Made by a program: the position numbers and the translations under genes. A stretch of DNA of 55,392 nucleotides from a bacterium (GTDB lineage: Bacteria; Krumholzibacteriota; Krumholzibacteriia; LZORAL124-64-63), in the NCBI GenBank assembly GCA_018814885.1, contig JAHIYU010000087.1, positions 1 to 55,392 on the forward strand, written 5' to 3'. Under the pieces are notes generated by a model that saw only the letters and a list, made by a program, of their open reading frames with translations, did no database searches and was not told where the DNA came from. The stretch's first letter is position 1. Each line of letters opens with the position of its first letter. Of the stretch, positions 15,786 through 24,567 are shown piece by piece.

Positions 15786-17246
15786 TCAGGTCTTGCGCCA
15801 GGTGGACGGCAGCAGCAACACGAGCACGGTGTAGAGTTCCAGGCGCCCGATCAGCATGAAGAGCGTGAGCAGCCACTTTTCGAACTCGTTCATGAAGGCA
15901 AAGTTGCCCGCCGGTCCCACATCCCCCAGACCGGGCCCGATGTTGCCGAGCGTGGCGGCCGTGGCTCCGACGGCCGTCACGATGTCGCGTCCGGTAAGGG
16001 TGAGGGCGAGCATCCCGAAAACGAAGACCATCATGTACAACAGCAGGAAGCCCAGCACGCCGGGGGCCAGTGACGACGGCAGCGATCGTTCGTTGAACCA
16101 CAGGGTATAAATGGCGCGGGGATGCACGAGCTTCTTCACCTCCATATGGGCATGCTTGAGCAGCAGGAGAACCCGCATCATCTTGATACCGCCGCCGGTG
16201 GAGCCGGCGCAGCCGCCGAGGGCCATCAGCAGCAGCAGGACGGCGTGCGTGAGCGGCGGCCAGAGCACGTAGTCGGCGGTCCCGTAGCCCGTGGTGGTGC
16301 CGATGGACACGACCTGGAAGGCGGCCGCACGCACCTTGTCGGAGAGAACACCCGCGGACGCGACGGGTATCAGCACCGCCAGGACCAGCAATGTCGCCCC
16401 CGCCATCACGATGGAGTAGAAACGGAACTCCTCGTCGCGCCAGTAGGCTTGCGGCTTGCCCTTCAGTGCGACGTAGTGGAGGCTGAAGTTGATCCCTGCC
16501 AGGAACATGAAGAGCGTGACGATCCACTCCACCGCGGGAGAGCCGAAACCGCCCACGCTGGCATCCAGGGTGGAGAAGCCGCCGGTGGCCATGGTGGTGA
16601 AGGCGTGACAGACGGCGTCGTAGGGGCTCATACCTCCGATGATCACCAGGAGCAGGACCTCGAGCAGCGTGATCAGCAGGTAGACGCCCCAGAGCAGGCG
16701 TGCGGTCTCGCTGATGCGCGAGGTCAGGCGGTCGGGCGACGGTCCCGGCGCCTCCGCCCGGAACAGCTGCATGCCGCCGACGCCGAGCAGGGGCAGGATG
16801 GCCAGGGCCAGCACCACGATGCCCATGCCGCCGAGCCACTGGGTCAGCGACCGCCAGAAGAGCACCGCATGGTGGCCGGCGCCCACGCCCTCGATGTCCG
16901 TCATGATGGTCGAACCGGTGGTCGTGAACCCGGAGATCGACTCGAAGACCGCGTCGGTGACCGAAGTGATCGTCCCCGAGAGCAGGAATGGTACGGCGCC
17001 CAGCAGTCCGACGGCCATCCAGCCCAGGGTGACGATGGCGAAGCCCTCTCGGTGGCGAAGTTCGGCAGACGTGCGTCCCAGAAACATGAGCCCGGCGCCT
17101 GCCACCGCGCCGCAGACACCGGTGAGCAGGAACACGTCCCAGTCGCCCTCGCCGTAGATCAGGTCCACGATCAGGGGCAGAACCTGCGCTCCCGCCGTCA
17201 CCAGCAAGAGGAAGCCCAGCACCCTGCCGACACCGCGGATATTCAT
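15786..17246 (-). CDS. trkH: Trk potassium uptake system, membrane subunit TrkH
   Basis: This 486-residue protein has about ten membrane spans and four P-loop filter segments typical of the Trk/Ktr/HKT superfamily, for example SGFTTTGSTIMTDIE, FTTMATGGFSTLDASVG, IGTTTGYGTADY and ATLGNIGPGLGDVG. It forms the potassium channel or transporter, gated by the TrkA ring. Its gene follows trkA directly, with no gap between the trkA stop and the trkH start. Its N-terminus, MNIRGVGRVLGFLLL, matches the family. Confidence 0.95.
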   Translation of the reverse strand: MNIRGVGRVLGFLLLVTAGAQVLPLIVDLIYGEGDWDVFLLTGVCGAVAGAGLMFLGRTSAELRHREGFAIVTLGWMAVGLLGAVPFLLSGTITSVTDAVFESISGFTTTGSTIMTDIEGVGAGHHAVLFWRSLTQWLGGMGIVVLALAILPLLGVGGMQLFRAEAPGPSPDRLTSRISETARLLWGVYLLITLLEVLLLVIIGGMSPYDAVCHAFTTMATGGFSTLDASVGGFGSPAVEWIVTLFMFLAGINFSLHYVALKGKPQAYWRDEEFRFYSIVMAGATLLVLAVLIPVASAGVLSDKVRAAAFQVVSIGTTTGYGTADYVLWPPLTHAVLLLLMALGGCAGSTGGGIKMMRVLLLLKHAHMEVKKLVHPRAIYTLWFNERSLPSSLAPGVLGFLLLYMMVFVFGMLALTLTGRDIVTAVGATAATLGNIGPGLGDVGPAGNFAFMNEFEKWLLTLFMLIGRLELYTVLVLLLPSTWRKT

Positions 17247-18590
17247 CTACTTGCCCGCCGTGAAGAAACTCTCGATCTCGGCCACGCCCTCGGGTAGTGC
17301 GAAGACGATGACCTCGTCGCCCGCGTTCAGCACCGTGTCGCCCCGGGGCGTGACGACGTGGCCCCGCTTCAGCACGGCGCCGATCACCGCGTTGCGCGGG
17401 AATATCAGCCGGGACAGGGGTTTGTCCAGGCAGCGCGACCCGGCATCCAGGTGGAATTGCAGGATCTCCGACCCGCTGAATCCCAAGCTCCGGGTACTGA
17501 CCACGCCGCCGCGCTTGACGAAGCGCGCGATGGCGTCGGCGGTGGACAGGCGCGGCGCGATGGCCGCATCGATGCCCAGCAGGGGCAACAGCGGCACATA
17601 GTCGGGCCGATTGACCAGGCATATCGTCTTGGCCGGGCCGTAGTAGTGGGCGAGCAGGCAGGCCATGACGTTGGTCTCCTCGTCCTTGGAGACCGACACG
17701 AAGCCGTCCATCTCGCTCAGACCCTCGCTCTTGAGCAGCTCGAGATCCGTACCGTCGGCGTGCAACACCAGGACGCGGTGCAGCTGCTCCGCGGCGCGCG
17801 CGCACTTCTCCTCGTCGTGATCGATGAGCTTCACGCCGACGCCGTGATTGGTGAGGTCGCGGGCCAGTTCGAGTCCCATCGCGTTGGCGCCCACGATCAT
17901 GACGTTCTGCAGCTGAGCCGACGGTGTCGTGACGTACGTCAGCGCCGTGTCGACGGCGCCGCGAGCACCGGCCACGTAGACCTGATCGCCGGGCTCGATG
18001 ACCGTGTTGCCGCGGGGAATGAGCGTCGCGCCCTCCCGCACCACGGTGATGACCAGGGCCCAGCGGGAACCTAGCCGCTTCTCGATCTCGGCCAGCGACT
18101 TGCCGGCCACGAAGGCCCCGTCCCCGACCCGCGCGCCCACCACGCGTACGCGACCGCCAGCGAACTCGTAGACATCGGTGGCGGCCTGCTGCCAGAGGAT
18201 CTCGCGCATGGAGCGAACGGCCTCGATGTCGGGGTTGATGGCCATGTCGATGCCGTCGAACACCAGATTCCCCGAACGGTAGAATTCGCTGGAACGCACC
18301 CGCGCCACCTTGACGGACGCCCCCAGGTGGTGAGCGGTGAGGCAGGCGATGATGTTCGCCTCGTCCTTGTCGGTGACGGCGCAGAAGAGGTCGCAGTCCG
18401 CCATGCCCACGTCGTCCAGGAAGGACGGGTTCACGCCGTTTCCCTCCAGGACACGGCAATCGAGGTGCTCCCGGGCCTGGAGCACGCGGTCGTGGTCGAG
18501 CTCGATGACGACCACGTCCGACTCGCGGCGGCTCACGGTGCGGGCGAGATCGTCGCCAACGGCACCCGCCCCGACGATCACGATCTTCAA
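17247..18590 (-). CDS. trkA: Trk potassium uptake regulator TrkA
   Basis: The protein has 447 residues with two tandem RCK units. Each has an NAD-binding Rossmann half ([10 protein letters not shown] near residue 7, and [15 protein letters not shown] near residue 225) followed by a TrkA-C domain. It forms the cytosolic gating ring for TrkH. The start is probably TTG at 18590, which overlaps the stop of ltaE (TTGA) and has GGAGG seven bases upstream. No ATG precedes the Rossmann motif in this frame without adding unrelated sequence. Confidence 0.94.
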   Translation of the reverse strand: MKIVIVGAGAVGDDLARTVSRRESDVVVIELDHDRVLQAREHLDCRVLEGNGVNPSFLDDVGMADCDLFCAVTDKDEANIIACLTAHHLGASVKVARVRSSEFYRSGNLVFDGIDMAINPDIEAVRSMREILWQQAATDVYEFAGGRVRVVGARVGDGAFVAGKSLAEIEKRLGSRWALVITVVREGATLIPRGNTVIEPGDQVYVAGARGAVDTALTYVTTPSAQLQNVMIVGANAMGLELARDLTNHGVGVKLIDHDEEKCARAAEQLHRVLVLHADGTDLELLKSEGLSEMDGFVSVSKDEETNVMACLLAHYYGPAKTICLVNRPDYVPLLPLLGIDAAIAPRLSTADAIARFVKRGGVVSTRSLGFSGSEILQFHLDAGSRCLDKPLSRLIFPRNAVIGAVLKRGHVVTPRGDTVLNAGDEVIVFALPEGVAEIESFFTAGK

Positions 18591-19609
18591 GCTGGTTCCT
18601 CCACATAGCTGTTCAAGGCGTCCAGCGCCCGGACGATCTGGTCGTCGTCGACCATGAGATTCGTCACCAGGCGCACGCGCCCACGGCCGAAGGACACGCC
18701 CAGTACGCCGCGTTCGCGCAGATGATCGAGCAGCCCCGCCTCGTCGGACGTCCGGTAGATGACGATGTTGGTCTCCACGGCATGATCCAGGCTGATGGCC
18801 GGGTTGTCCAGGCCTTCCGCAAGGCGCCTCGCGCGGCGGTGGTCGTCGGCCAGGCGCGGGAGATTGTGGTCGAGGGCGTAGAGGCAGGCGGCGGCGAGGA
18901 TACCGGCCTGGCGCATGCCGCCTCCGAACAGCTTGCGCGCGCGGCGGGCCCTGGCGATCATGTCGCGTGGACCGGCCAGGATGGAGCCCACCGGGGCGCC
19001 CAGGCCCTTGGAGAAGCAGACGCTGACCGTGTCGGCGGGAGCGGCGAGTTCCGAAAGGGCCCGGCCCGTCGCGACGTGGGCGTTCCAGAGCCTGGCGCCG
19101 TCCAGGTGGAGGGCGAGACCCCGCGCATGGGCCTCCCGGCCGACGTCGGCGACATCCTCCTGGGGCAGTACCCGCCCGCCGGCGCGGTTGTGGGTGTTCT
19201 CCAGGCAGATCAGGCTCGGGGGCGCGCAATGCACGTCGTCGGTGTTCAGATGCGGCGCGATGTCCGCCCAACGCAGGGAACCGCCGCGGCCGACGATGGT
19301 GGTGAGCAGCAAACCCGAGAGAGCGGCTGGCGCACCGGCCTCGTAGCGGTAGACGTGGGCGCCGTCCTCGCAGACGACCTGATCTCCCGCTCTGGTCAGC
19401 GAGCGCAGGGCGGTCTGGTTGGCCATGGTGCCGCTGGGTACCAGAAGCGCCGCCTCTTTGCCCAGAAGCCCTGCCATCCTCTCCTGGAGCAGGTTCACCG
19501 TGGGATCGTCCCCGAAGACGTCATCACCGACTTCGGCCTCGGCGATGGCCCGGCGCATGGCCTCGTCGGGCTGGGTAACCGTGTCGCTCCGTAGATCCAC
19601 GCGCTCCAT
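18587..19609 (-). CDS. ltaE: Low-specificity L-threonine aldolase
   Basis: The 340-residue PLP enzyme carries the family N-terminus [18 protein letters not shown], the [12 protein letters not shown] block, [12 protein letters not shown] and the PLP lysine in [30 protein letters not shown] motif follows. It cleaves L-threonine and L-allo-threonine to glycine and acetaldehyde. It is the first gene of the long minus-strand operon that runs through trkA, trkH, nadE, rsmI and tmk. The upstream gap contains the terminator of the HU gene, so the operon likely has its own promoter, although I could not identify a convincing one. Confidence 0.94.
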   Translation of the reverse strand: MERVDLRSDTVTQPDEAMRRAIAEAEVGDDVFGDDPTVNLLQERMAGLLGKEAALLVPSGTMANQTALRSLTRAGDQVVCEDGAHVYRYEAGAPAALSGLLLTTIVGRGGSLRWADIAPHLNTDDVHCAPPSLICLENTHNRAGGRVLPQEDVADVGREAHARGLALHLDGARLWNAHVATGRALSELAAPADTVSVCFSKGLGAPVGSILAGPRDMIARARRARKLFGGGMRQAGILAAACLYALDHNLPRLADDHRRARRLAEGLDNPAISLDHAVETNIVIYRTSDEAGLLDHLRERGVLGVSFGRGRVRLVTNLMVDDDQIVRALDALNSYVEEPA

Positions 19610-19647
19610 GACCCTGCTCTCCTTCGCATTTGATCCGGTTCATGGGA

Positions 19648-19682
19648 CACCGGCCTTCCCGTCGTGGACGGAGAGGCCGGTG
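19648..19682 (-). terminator. Hairpin terminator after the HU gene
   Basis: CACCGGCCT (19648-19656) pairs with AGGCCGGTG (19674-19682), and an inner CCGTC/GACGG stem has a three-base loop. It separates the HU gene from ltaE. There is no U-run, so termination may be partial. Confidence 0.55.
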
Positions 19683-19741
19683 CTGGCAGGCAGTTGGCAG
19701 ATAGGCACAGCGGTATGGCGCCATCTACTTTGATACGGTTG

Positions 19742-20026
19742 TCAAAAACCGCTGGCCGCTACCTTGTCCTTGAGCATCTTGGAAACCTTGAAGATGGGGA
19801 CCCTGCGCGCGGGAACGGGCACGGCCTCCCCCGTTCGGGGATTGCGCGCCATTCTTTCCTTGCGTTCCTTCACCTTGAACGTGCCGAATCCGCGGATCTC
19901 CAGGTGACGCCCCTGCACAAGAAGATGGCTGACCTTATCGAGGAAGAGATCGACCGTCTCGGCGACTTCCTTCTTGGTCAGACCGGTCTTTTGCGCGATA
20001 TCCTCCACAATATCGGCTTTGGTCAT
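19742..20026 (-). CDS. hup: HU/IHF family DNA-binding protein
   Basis: The 94-residue product has the classic HU layout: MTKADIVEDIAQKTGLTKKE helices, the dimer core, GFGTFKVKERKERMARNPRTGE leading into the DNA-intercalating arm, and a C-terminal helix (IFKVSKMLKDKV). It bends and compacts DNA as a homo- or heterodimer. The start at 20026 follows AAAGGGG. On the minus strand upstream there is a TTGACT (20113-20118) that could be a -35 element. It is divergent from the FN3 lipoprotein gene across a 407-base regulatory gap. Confidence 0.95.
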   Translation of the reverse strand: MTKADIVEDIAQKTGLTKKEVAETVDLFLDKVSHLLVQGRHLEIRGFGTFKVKERKERMARNPRTGEAVPVPARRVPIFKVSKMLKDKVAASGF

Positions 20027-20248
20027 CACGAACCCCTTTCCGTTGACCCCCGACCGTCCCCTACCTGTCGGAGACGCGGCTCTGGGTTCATCGTCTCCCA
20101 TAACTGACTAGGAGTCAAGGGATTTTCGCTTCCGGAGCGCTTGCATATTGCATCCCGGACGATCACGCGATTTGCAGGACGGCACGTTTCGAGGTCCGAA
20201 GAGGCATGACGAGGAACCGAAGGGCATGCGACACGAGCTACAAAAACG

Positions 20249-20278
20249 ATGTAATTTATTACATATCAATAAGATATG
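20249..20278. promoter_or_regulatory. Two adjacent AT-rich inverted repeats, possible activator site
   Basis: ATGTAA-TTTA-TTACAT (20249-20264) overlaps CATATC-AATAA-GATATG (20262-20278). Both have exact 6-bp arms. They lie 26 to 55 bases upstream of the sigma54-like -24 element, within the range used by enhancer-binding proteins. Confidence 0.5.
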
Positions 20279-20303
20279 CATTGAGAAAGCAGGCGGGTCG
20301 GGC

Positions 20304-20319
20304 TGGCACGGGCCATGCA
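20304..20319 (+). promoter_or_regulatory. Sigma54-like -24/-12 promoter
   Basis: TGGCACG-GGCC-ATGCA matches the RpoN consensus TGGCACG-N4-TTGCA at all but one position, with the required ten bases between the invariant GG (20305-20306) and GC (20317-20318). Transcription would start near 20330, about 100 bases before the lipoprotein start codon. Confidence 0.5.
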
Positions 20320-20433
20320 GCCGCCGGGTCGACGGAGCAGTATCGGTGACGGCGTGATACCTCGAGAACCGACCTGGGCCACCGATCGCAACTGCTTGTC
20401 ACACAGGTCGAAACCCGCTTCAAGGAGAAAACG

Positions 20434-20844
20434 GTGGCTATGAGGAGAATCATGATTGTCGCATTAGCCGCCGCGCTCTGTTCGACCGGCTGCAGCAATA
20501 CCGACGTCGACAACACGCCGACGAATGTCGATACGGCGCCACCGGCCGTTCCGACCCAGCTCACGGGCAGTTCCTGGCATTCCCAGATCACCATCAGCTG
20601 GGCGCCCAACTCCACCGATACCGATTTTGCGGGCTTCAATGTCTACCGAAGCACGGGGACTAGGGTCATGTCACTCACCGAGACCCCCCAGGGCGAGAAC
20701 TTGTACCTGGATGTGAATCCGACGTCCGGCTACAACATGTACCAGGTGACCGCGGTCGATCAGAGCGGAAACGAGAGCGCCCAGGCCAGCATCGAGATCT
20801 GTCTGCAATCCGAATACGACACGTACCATCCCGATCTGCCCTAG
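20434..20844 (+). CDS. Small secreted or lipoprotein with one fibronectin type III domain
   Basis: The 136-residue product starts at GTG (20434), six bases after AAGGAG. An N-terminal signal sequence (MAMRRIMIVALAAALC) ends in STGCSN, an approximate lipobox with Cys at about residue 21. Its -3 position is Ser rather than Leu, so lipidation is likely but not certain. Residues 35-125 form a single FN3 domain (PPAVPTQLTGSSWHSQITIS ... YQVTAVDQSGNES). The gene stands alone, with a possible sigma54 promoter upstream and an intrinsic terminator after the stop. Its role is unknown; an exported binding protein is plausible. Confidence 0.8.
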   Translation: MAMRRIMIVALAAALCSTGCSNTDVDNTPTNVDTAPPAVPTQLTGSSWHSQITISWAPNSTDTDFAGFNVYRSTGTRVMSLTETPQGENLYLDVNPTSGYNMYQVTAVDQSGNESAQASIEICLQSEYDTYHPDLP

Positions 20845-20863
20845 CAGGCTGCGGATGCGCACG

Positions 20864-20900
20864 GAGGAAGCCCCGGACAGGGCTTCCTCGCTGTTTGTGC
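20864..20900 (+). terminator. Intrinsic terminator between convergent genes
   Basis: A perfect 10-bp stem GAGGAAGCCC / GGGCTTCCTC (20864-20873 with 20880-20889) with a six-base loop is followed by GCTGTTTGT. It serves the lipoprotein gene and may also block transcripts from the M50 gene. Confidence 0.75.
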
Positions 20901-20903
20901 GGG

Positions 20904-21578
20904 TCAGACGAAAATGCGGCTCACGAGGTTGGAGATCTGGAGATACCATGCGCTGACGTACAGCACGCCTCTCCACAACAGGCGCCCCAGGCCCACGTTC
21001 ATCAGCACGATCACCAGCAGGAAGCCATAGGGATACAGCCTGGCGTAAGACCTGGCCAGTTCGTCCTTCAGGGCGGCCATCATGATCCAGCTGCCGTCCA
21101 GCGGCGGTAACGGGATCAGGTTGAACAGGGCCAGCAGGATGTTCAGCAACACGCCCCACTGCGTCAACAGGCGCAGGAATGTATAGGCGGCGCCCAGATC
21201 GACGATACCTGACTGGAGGCGCGCGTGGGCGTAACCGTCCAGCAGGCCGAACAGGACGGCGAAGACGCCGGCCAGCACCAGATTGCTGGCCGGGCCGGCC
21301 GCCGCGATGACGGCGTGATCGCGCATGGGGTTGCGTAGTCGCAACGTGTTCACCGGCACCGGCTTTGCCCATCCGAACATGATACCGCCGGGAAGGAGCG
21401 CCATCACCAGCGGCACCACGATCGTGCCGATGGGGTCGATGTGCGCCAAGGGGTTCAGGGTGATCCGTCCCATCCTCGACGCCGTGTCGTCGCCCATGCG
21501 CAGGGCGGCCAGCGCGTGGGCGGATTCGTGCACGGTCAACGAGAACAGCAGCACCAGGATCGCGATCGCGACATCCAT
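20904..21578 (-). CDS. Site-2 protease family (M50) membrane metallopeptidase
   Basis: The 224-residue protein has five to six membrane spans. The zinc motif HESAH (HExxH) occurs in the first span near residue 18. The family blocks GRITLNPLAHIDPIGTI, GWAKPVPVN and NLIPLPPLDGS are present, the last supplying the third zinc ligand (Asp). This is the compact, stand-alone rhomboid-sized M50B form (YwhC/SREBP-type) without PDZ domains. It should cleave substrates inside the membrane. The ATG at 21578 gives a span starting at residue 3. It follows the glycosyltransferase gene by 11 bases, so the two are likely co-transcribed. Confidence 0.9.
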   Translation of the reverse strand: MDVAIAILVLLFSLTVHESAHALAALRMGDDTASRMGRITLNPLAHIDPIGTIVVPLVMALLPGGIMFGWAKPVPVNTLRLRNPMRDHAVIAAAGPASNLVLAGVFAVLFGLLDGYAHARLQSGIVDLGAAYTFLRLLTQWGVLLNILLALFNLIPLPPLDGSWIMMAALKDELARSYARLYPYGFLLVIVLMNVGLGRLLWRGVLYVSAWYLQISNLVSRIFV

Positions 21579-21589
21579 CGTGGTCTTCC

Positions 21590-22717
21590 TCAGGTTGTGC
21601 CGGGCCGGGGCGGCAGCGTCCGCCAGCGGTCCCAGATGGTATCCGTGGACAGGGCTTCGAGTCGTCCGCCCGCCCCCCGCAGGTGGGACAGGGTCGCGGC
21701 GCGGGGAGCCCAGAGCCGCGGATCCGTGGGGCCGAACAGGGCCAGCGTCGGCACGCCCACGGCGCCGGCCACGTGCATCAAGCCCGTGTCGTTGCACAGG
21801 AACCGATCCGCGACGGACAGCAGGGCGGCACAAACGCCCAAAGAGGTAGGCGGCAACTCCACCACCTGCGCCAGCGCGTGCGGATCCAGCAGGCGCCGGC
21901 CGGCATCCCGGAACCGCGCCATGACCTCGCCGTCCGCCGGCCCCTGCAGCACGAGCAGGGGTTTTCCGGCAGCGACGACTCGCGCGGCGATCACGGCGAA
22001 ACGATCGGCCGGCCAGAGATTGGCGGCCTTGCCGGCGCCGGGATGCATGACCCAGAGCCGTCCTTCGCCGGGCACGTCCCGGCGCAGCTCCTCGGCGCGC
22101 GCCGTCTCCTGCGGCGAGGACGCGACCACCGTGGTGGAATCGTCGGTCTCGAAACCGATGGCCGCCAGGGGCGCCAGGTTGTGATCCACGGCGTGACGAT
22201 CGATATCCGGCATGGACGGCATGACCAGGGAAAAGGCGTGCCGGCTGATGTCGAAGCCGAAAGGCCGGCTGTCGCCGCCCACGATCACCGCGGCACCGGA
22301 GGCGGCCGCCAGGGCCGCGCTGGTCACCGACCAGGAAACCGAGCTGAGCACGAACGCCAGCTCCGGGGCGAAGTTCCTCAGCTCGCCGATGAAACGCAGC
22401 AAGGGGACCGGCCGCGTGCAGTCGCGCTTGGCGAAGACGAAGACGCGGTCCAGATCGGGATTGTGCAGCACCACATCGCGATTGACCGGCGCGCAGACCA
22501 GGCCGATCTCGGCGTCGGGATACTGGCGGCGGATGGCGCGCAGGGCGGGCGTCGCGCAGACCATGTCCCCCATCTGGTTGTGCTGTCGGACGATCAGGAT
22601 CCGACCGGGCCGCAGGGCGCGGACTTCGGCCGCGCTCAGCTCCTGCCGCCGCCACAGGCGCGCCAGCAGGCCGGATACCGTCCGTTTCACCCCTTTACGC
22701 CAAGAATGCTCCTTCAC
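21590..22717 (-). CDS. Glycosyltransferase family 9 (ADP-heptose:LPS heptosyltransferase-like)
   Basis: The product has 375 residues. An N-terminal RILIVRQHNQMGDMVCATPALRAI segment matches the heptosyltransferase start (usually xLGDxLxxTP), with Asn-Gln-Met in place of the usual loop. The C-terminal half has HPGAGKAANLWPADRFA, the donor-binding block, and CNDTGLMHVAGAVGVPTLALFGPTDP, the family hallmark. It should add heptose or another sugar to an LPS core at the inner face of the membrane. The GTG at 22717 has AGGAGGG five bases upstream and is preferred to the GTG at 22732. The gene end lies 11 bases before the M50 start. Confidence 0.9.
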   Translation of the reverse strand: MKEHSWRKGVKRTVSGLLARLWRRQELSAAEVRALRPGRILIVRQHNQMGDMVCATPALRAIRRQYPDAEIGLVCAPVNRDVVLHNPDLDRVFVFAKRDCTRPVPLLRFIGELRNFAPELAFVLSSVSWSVTSAALAAASGAAVIVGGDSRPFGFDISRHAFSLVMPSMPDIDRHAVDHNLAPLAAIGFETDDSTTVVASSPQETARAEELRRDVPGEGRLWVMHPGAGKAANLWPADRFAVIAARVVAAGKPLLVLQGPADGEVMARFRDAGRRLLDPHALAQVVELPPTSLGVCAALLSVADRFLCNDTGLMHVAGAVGVPTLALFGPTDPRLWAPRAATLSHLRGAGGRLEALSTDTIWDRWRTLPPRPGTT

Positions 22718-22726
22718 ACGCCCTCC

Positions 22727-22742
22727 TGGCACTTTCGTTGCT
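22727..22742 (+). promoter_or_regulatory. Sigma54-like -24/-12 promoter
   Basis: TGGCACT-TTCG-TTGCT matches the RpoN consensus with one deviation, and exactly ten bases separate GG (22728-22729) from GC (22740-22741). Transcription would begin near 22753, 37 bases before the TTG start of the 96-residue membrane-anchored protein gene. Confidence 0.55.
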
Positions 22743-22789
22743 ATTCGACGCCTGTCCCGATCCCCAAGGCGAGGAGGAGGTCCGGCACC

Positions 22790-23080
22790 TTGCGCAGCCT
22801 GCAGAAATCGCTGTTCGTCCTGGCCATGGCCGCAACGACCGGCCTATTTTCCTACGAGATCGTCTGCAAGTCCGACGCTTGGCTGGGCGGACCGTTGCCC
22901 GGCTGGTTCGAGGCGCAGGACGTCGAGCGCTGGACGCCGTTCGTGCGCTGGACCGGCAGCCCGCCCGTCGATCGCCTGATCCACGAAGGCCAGGAGGCCG
23001 CCGCCTATTATTCCTTTTTCCTGCGCCGGGGGCCTCGCTCGGCCTCGCGCGTCTCCAGGGCCCCCAGGATCAACAGATAG
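22790..23080 (+). CDS. Small membrane-anchored or exported protein (96 aa), function unknown
   Basis: Translation from TTG at 22790 gives MRSLQKSLFVLAMAATTGLF, a signal anchor, followed by a soluble region with KSDAWLGGPLPGWFEAQD and VERWTPFVRWTGSPP motifs. GGAGGAGG lies nine bases upstream. Codon third positions are strongly G/C, as in true genes of this window. The last 73 bases overlap the convergent rsgA gene, and the C-terminus encoded there is arginine- and serine-rich and may be dispensable. A sigma54-like promoter lies just upstream. No family was recognised. Confidence 0.6.
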   Translation: MRSLQKSLFVLAMAATTGLFSYEIVCKSDAWLGGPLPGWFEAQDVERWTPFVRWTGSPPVDRLIHEGQEAAAYYSFFLRRGPRSASRVSRAPRINR

Positions 23081-23991
23081 GCTTCATGTCGCCAGGCGGG
23101 CAGCTCGCCGTCGCGAACAGCCCGCTTGATGCCGCATCCCGGCTCGTCGCGATGCACGCAGGTCGCGAAACGGCAGTCCCCCGCCGGGGTGAGGAAATCC
23201 GGGAACAGCGTGCGTAGTTCGACCGGTTCGACGTCCCAGGGCTCGAAACCCCTGATGCCGGGCGAATCGGCGATGAAGCCGCCGTCACCGATCGGGAAGA
23301 GTTCGGTGCGCGTGGTGGTATGGCGCCCGAGCCCGGTCTTCTCGGTGACGTCGCCGATCTCCAGGTCCAGTCCCGTGGCCCTGGCCAGCAGGGCGCTCTT
23401 GCCGGTGCCCGAGGCGCCGAGCAGCAGCGTTATCCTGCCGAGTAGGGCGTCGTGGAAAGCATCGACGCCGTCCCCCGTCTCGGCGGAGGTGCGCAACAGG
23501 CAGTAGCCGATGGTCGCGTAGTAGTCCCAGCGGGCATCGCCGGCGGCCGCGGCGTCGAGATCGATCTTGTTGACGCAGAGCAGACCCGCCACCCCGTAGC
23601 GTGCGGACGCCGCCAGCAGGCGGTCCACGAAACCCGACATGGGCGCCGGCTGGCACACCGACTGCACGACGACGATCTGGTCGAGGTTCGCCATCAGGAC
23701 CTGCTCGGTGCGTCCGCTGTCTCTGCGGGAAGAGGTGCGCGAGATCTTGTTGGCGCGGGGCAGCACTTCTTCGACGACGCCGGATCGCGTGTCGCTGCCG
23801 GCGTCCGCCACGGGACGGAACGCCACACGATCGCCCGCCACCGCCACCGTGTGCGACCTGCGCTTGCCCTGCTTGAGTCGGCCGCGCAGCTGGCAGAGAT
23901 ACTCGCGCCCGTCGCAGAGCACCGTGCAAAACCCGCTCTGTGAGCGAATGACGATTCCTTCGCGCTTGTCGCCTGCGCCGTCTCGATCCAC
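23008..23991 (-). CDS. rsgA: Ribosome small subunit-dependent GTPase A
   Basis: The 327-residue protein has the RsgA order: an N-terminal OB fold (about 10-70), then a circularly permuted GTPase domain with NKIDL (G4) before the P-loop GASGTGKSA (G1), and DSPGIRGF (G3). The C-terminal zinc site is C-x5-C-x-H-x5-C (CRFATCVHRDEPGC). It helps late 30S maturation. The start is GTG at 23991 with GGGAG eight bases upstream. Its 3' end overlaps the small plus-strand gene by 73 bases. Confidence 0.94.
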   Translation of the reverse strand: MDRDGAGDKREGIVIRSQSGFCTVLCDGREYLCQLRGRLKQGKRRSHTVAVAGDRVAFRPVADAGSDTRSGVVEEVLPRANKISRTSSRRDSGRTEQVLMANLDQIVVVQSVCQPAPMSGFVDRLLAASARYGVAGLLCVNKIDLDAAAAGDARWDYYATIGYCLLRTSAETGDGVDAFHDALLGRITLLLGASGTGKSALLARATGLDLEIGDVTEKTGLGRHTTTRTELFPIGDGGFIADSPGIRGFEPWDVEPVELRTLFPDFLTPAGDCRFATCVHRDEPGCGIKRAVRDGELPAWRHEAYLLILGALETREAERGPRRRKKE

Positions 23992-24102
23992 CCGTACACT
24001 CCCTGCGGTCCGGAAATGAGCCTTGAGGTTTTAAAATCTATTGCTTAGTTTTCGATTGTTCCAGTGCTTCCCTACGATCATCCAGCCCGCAAGGTGGTGT
24101 CA

Positions 24103-24564
24103 ATGGACATCAAGGAAGTCCTCCAGTTAACTTCTCCGGACCGCTTCATCCCCGAACTCGCGGCGAAAGACAAGGAAGGCGTGCTGGCCGAGATGACCGA
24201 CGCGCTGGTGGCCGGCTCCCCGATCGGCGACAAGGAAACCATCCTGGAGATGCTCAAGAGCCGCGAATCCCTCGGCAGCACGGCCGTGGGCCCCGGCGTG
24301 GCTTTCCCGCACGGCCGCACTCTGGCGGCCCAGGACCTGATCATCGTGGTCGCGCGCTCGCGCAAGGGTGTCCCCTTCGCGTCGATGGACGGCGAGCCGA
24401 CCCACCTCTTCTTCATGCTGATCGCGCCGCCGCAGGACACGGGCAACCAGTACATCCGCTCCCTGGCGGTGCTGACCGAGAAGATGCAGGACGACGCGGT
24501 GCGCGAAGCCGCGTTGCGGGCCGACGGCTACGAAGCTTTTTGCAAGGTGTTAACGGAGGAATAG
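24103..24564 (+). CDS. PTS EIIA type-2 domain protein (PtsN/fructose-type)
   Basis: This 153-residue single-domain protein has the EIIA(Fru/Ntr) fold. The phosphorylatable histidine is H70 in GVAFPHGRT, preceded by KSRESLGSTAVGPG. The C-terminal half includes FFMLIAPPQDTGNQYIRSLA, a typical block. No sugar permease or other PTS gene is nearby, so a regulatory role like PtsN (nitrogen PTS) is more likely than sugar transport. That fits loosely with the two sigma54-like promoters in this region, because PtsN genes are often linked to rpoN, but this is inference. The gene is followed after three bases by a zinc-ribbon gene. Confidence 0.85.
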   Translation: MDIKEVLQLTSPDRFIPELAAKDKEGVLAEMTDALVAGSPIGDKETILEMLKSRESLGSTAVGPGVAFPHGRTLAAQDLIIVVARSRKGVPFASMDGEPTHLFFMLIAPPQDTGNQYIRSLAVLTEKMQDDAVREAALRADGYEAFCKVLTEE

Positions 24565-24567
24565 GCC

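Larger units (their letters stand above)
20027..20433. other. 407-base divergent intergenic region with regulatory sites
   Basis: No gene is visible between the HU and FN3 lipoprotein genes. The region holds a TGACT-AGG-AGTCA palindrome at 20105-20117 near the HU side, a pair of AT-rich inverted repeats at 20249-20278 and a sigma54-like -24/-12 element at 20304-20319. The last 50 bases carry the ribosome binding site AAGGAG of the lipoprotein gene. Confidence 0.6.

Noticed and set aside
18587..18606. ATG-started alternative frame across trkA (MWRNQ...)
   Set aside because: It gives an arginine-rich shadow peptide. The TTG-started frame has two perfect RCK domains and couples to the ltaE stop.
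20105..20117. TGACT-AGG-AGTCA palindrome as a specific operator of the HU gene
   Set aside because: Arms of five bases with no second copy are too weak to claim more than a mention.
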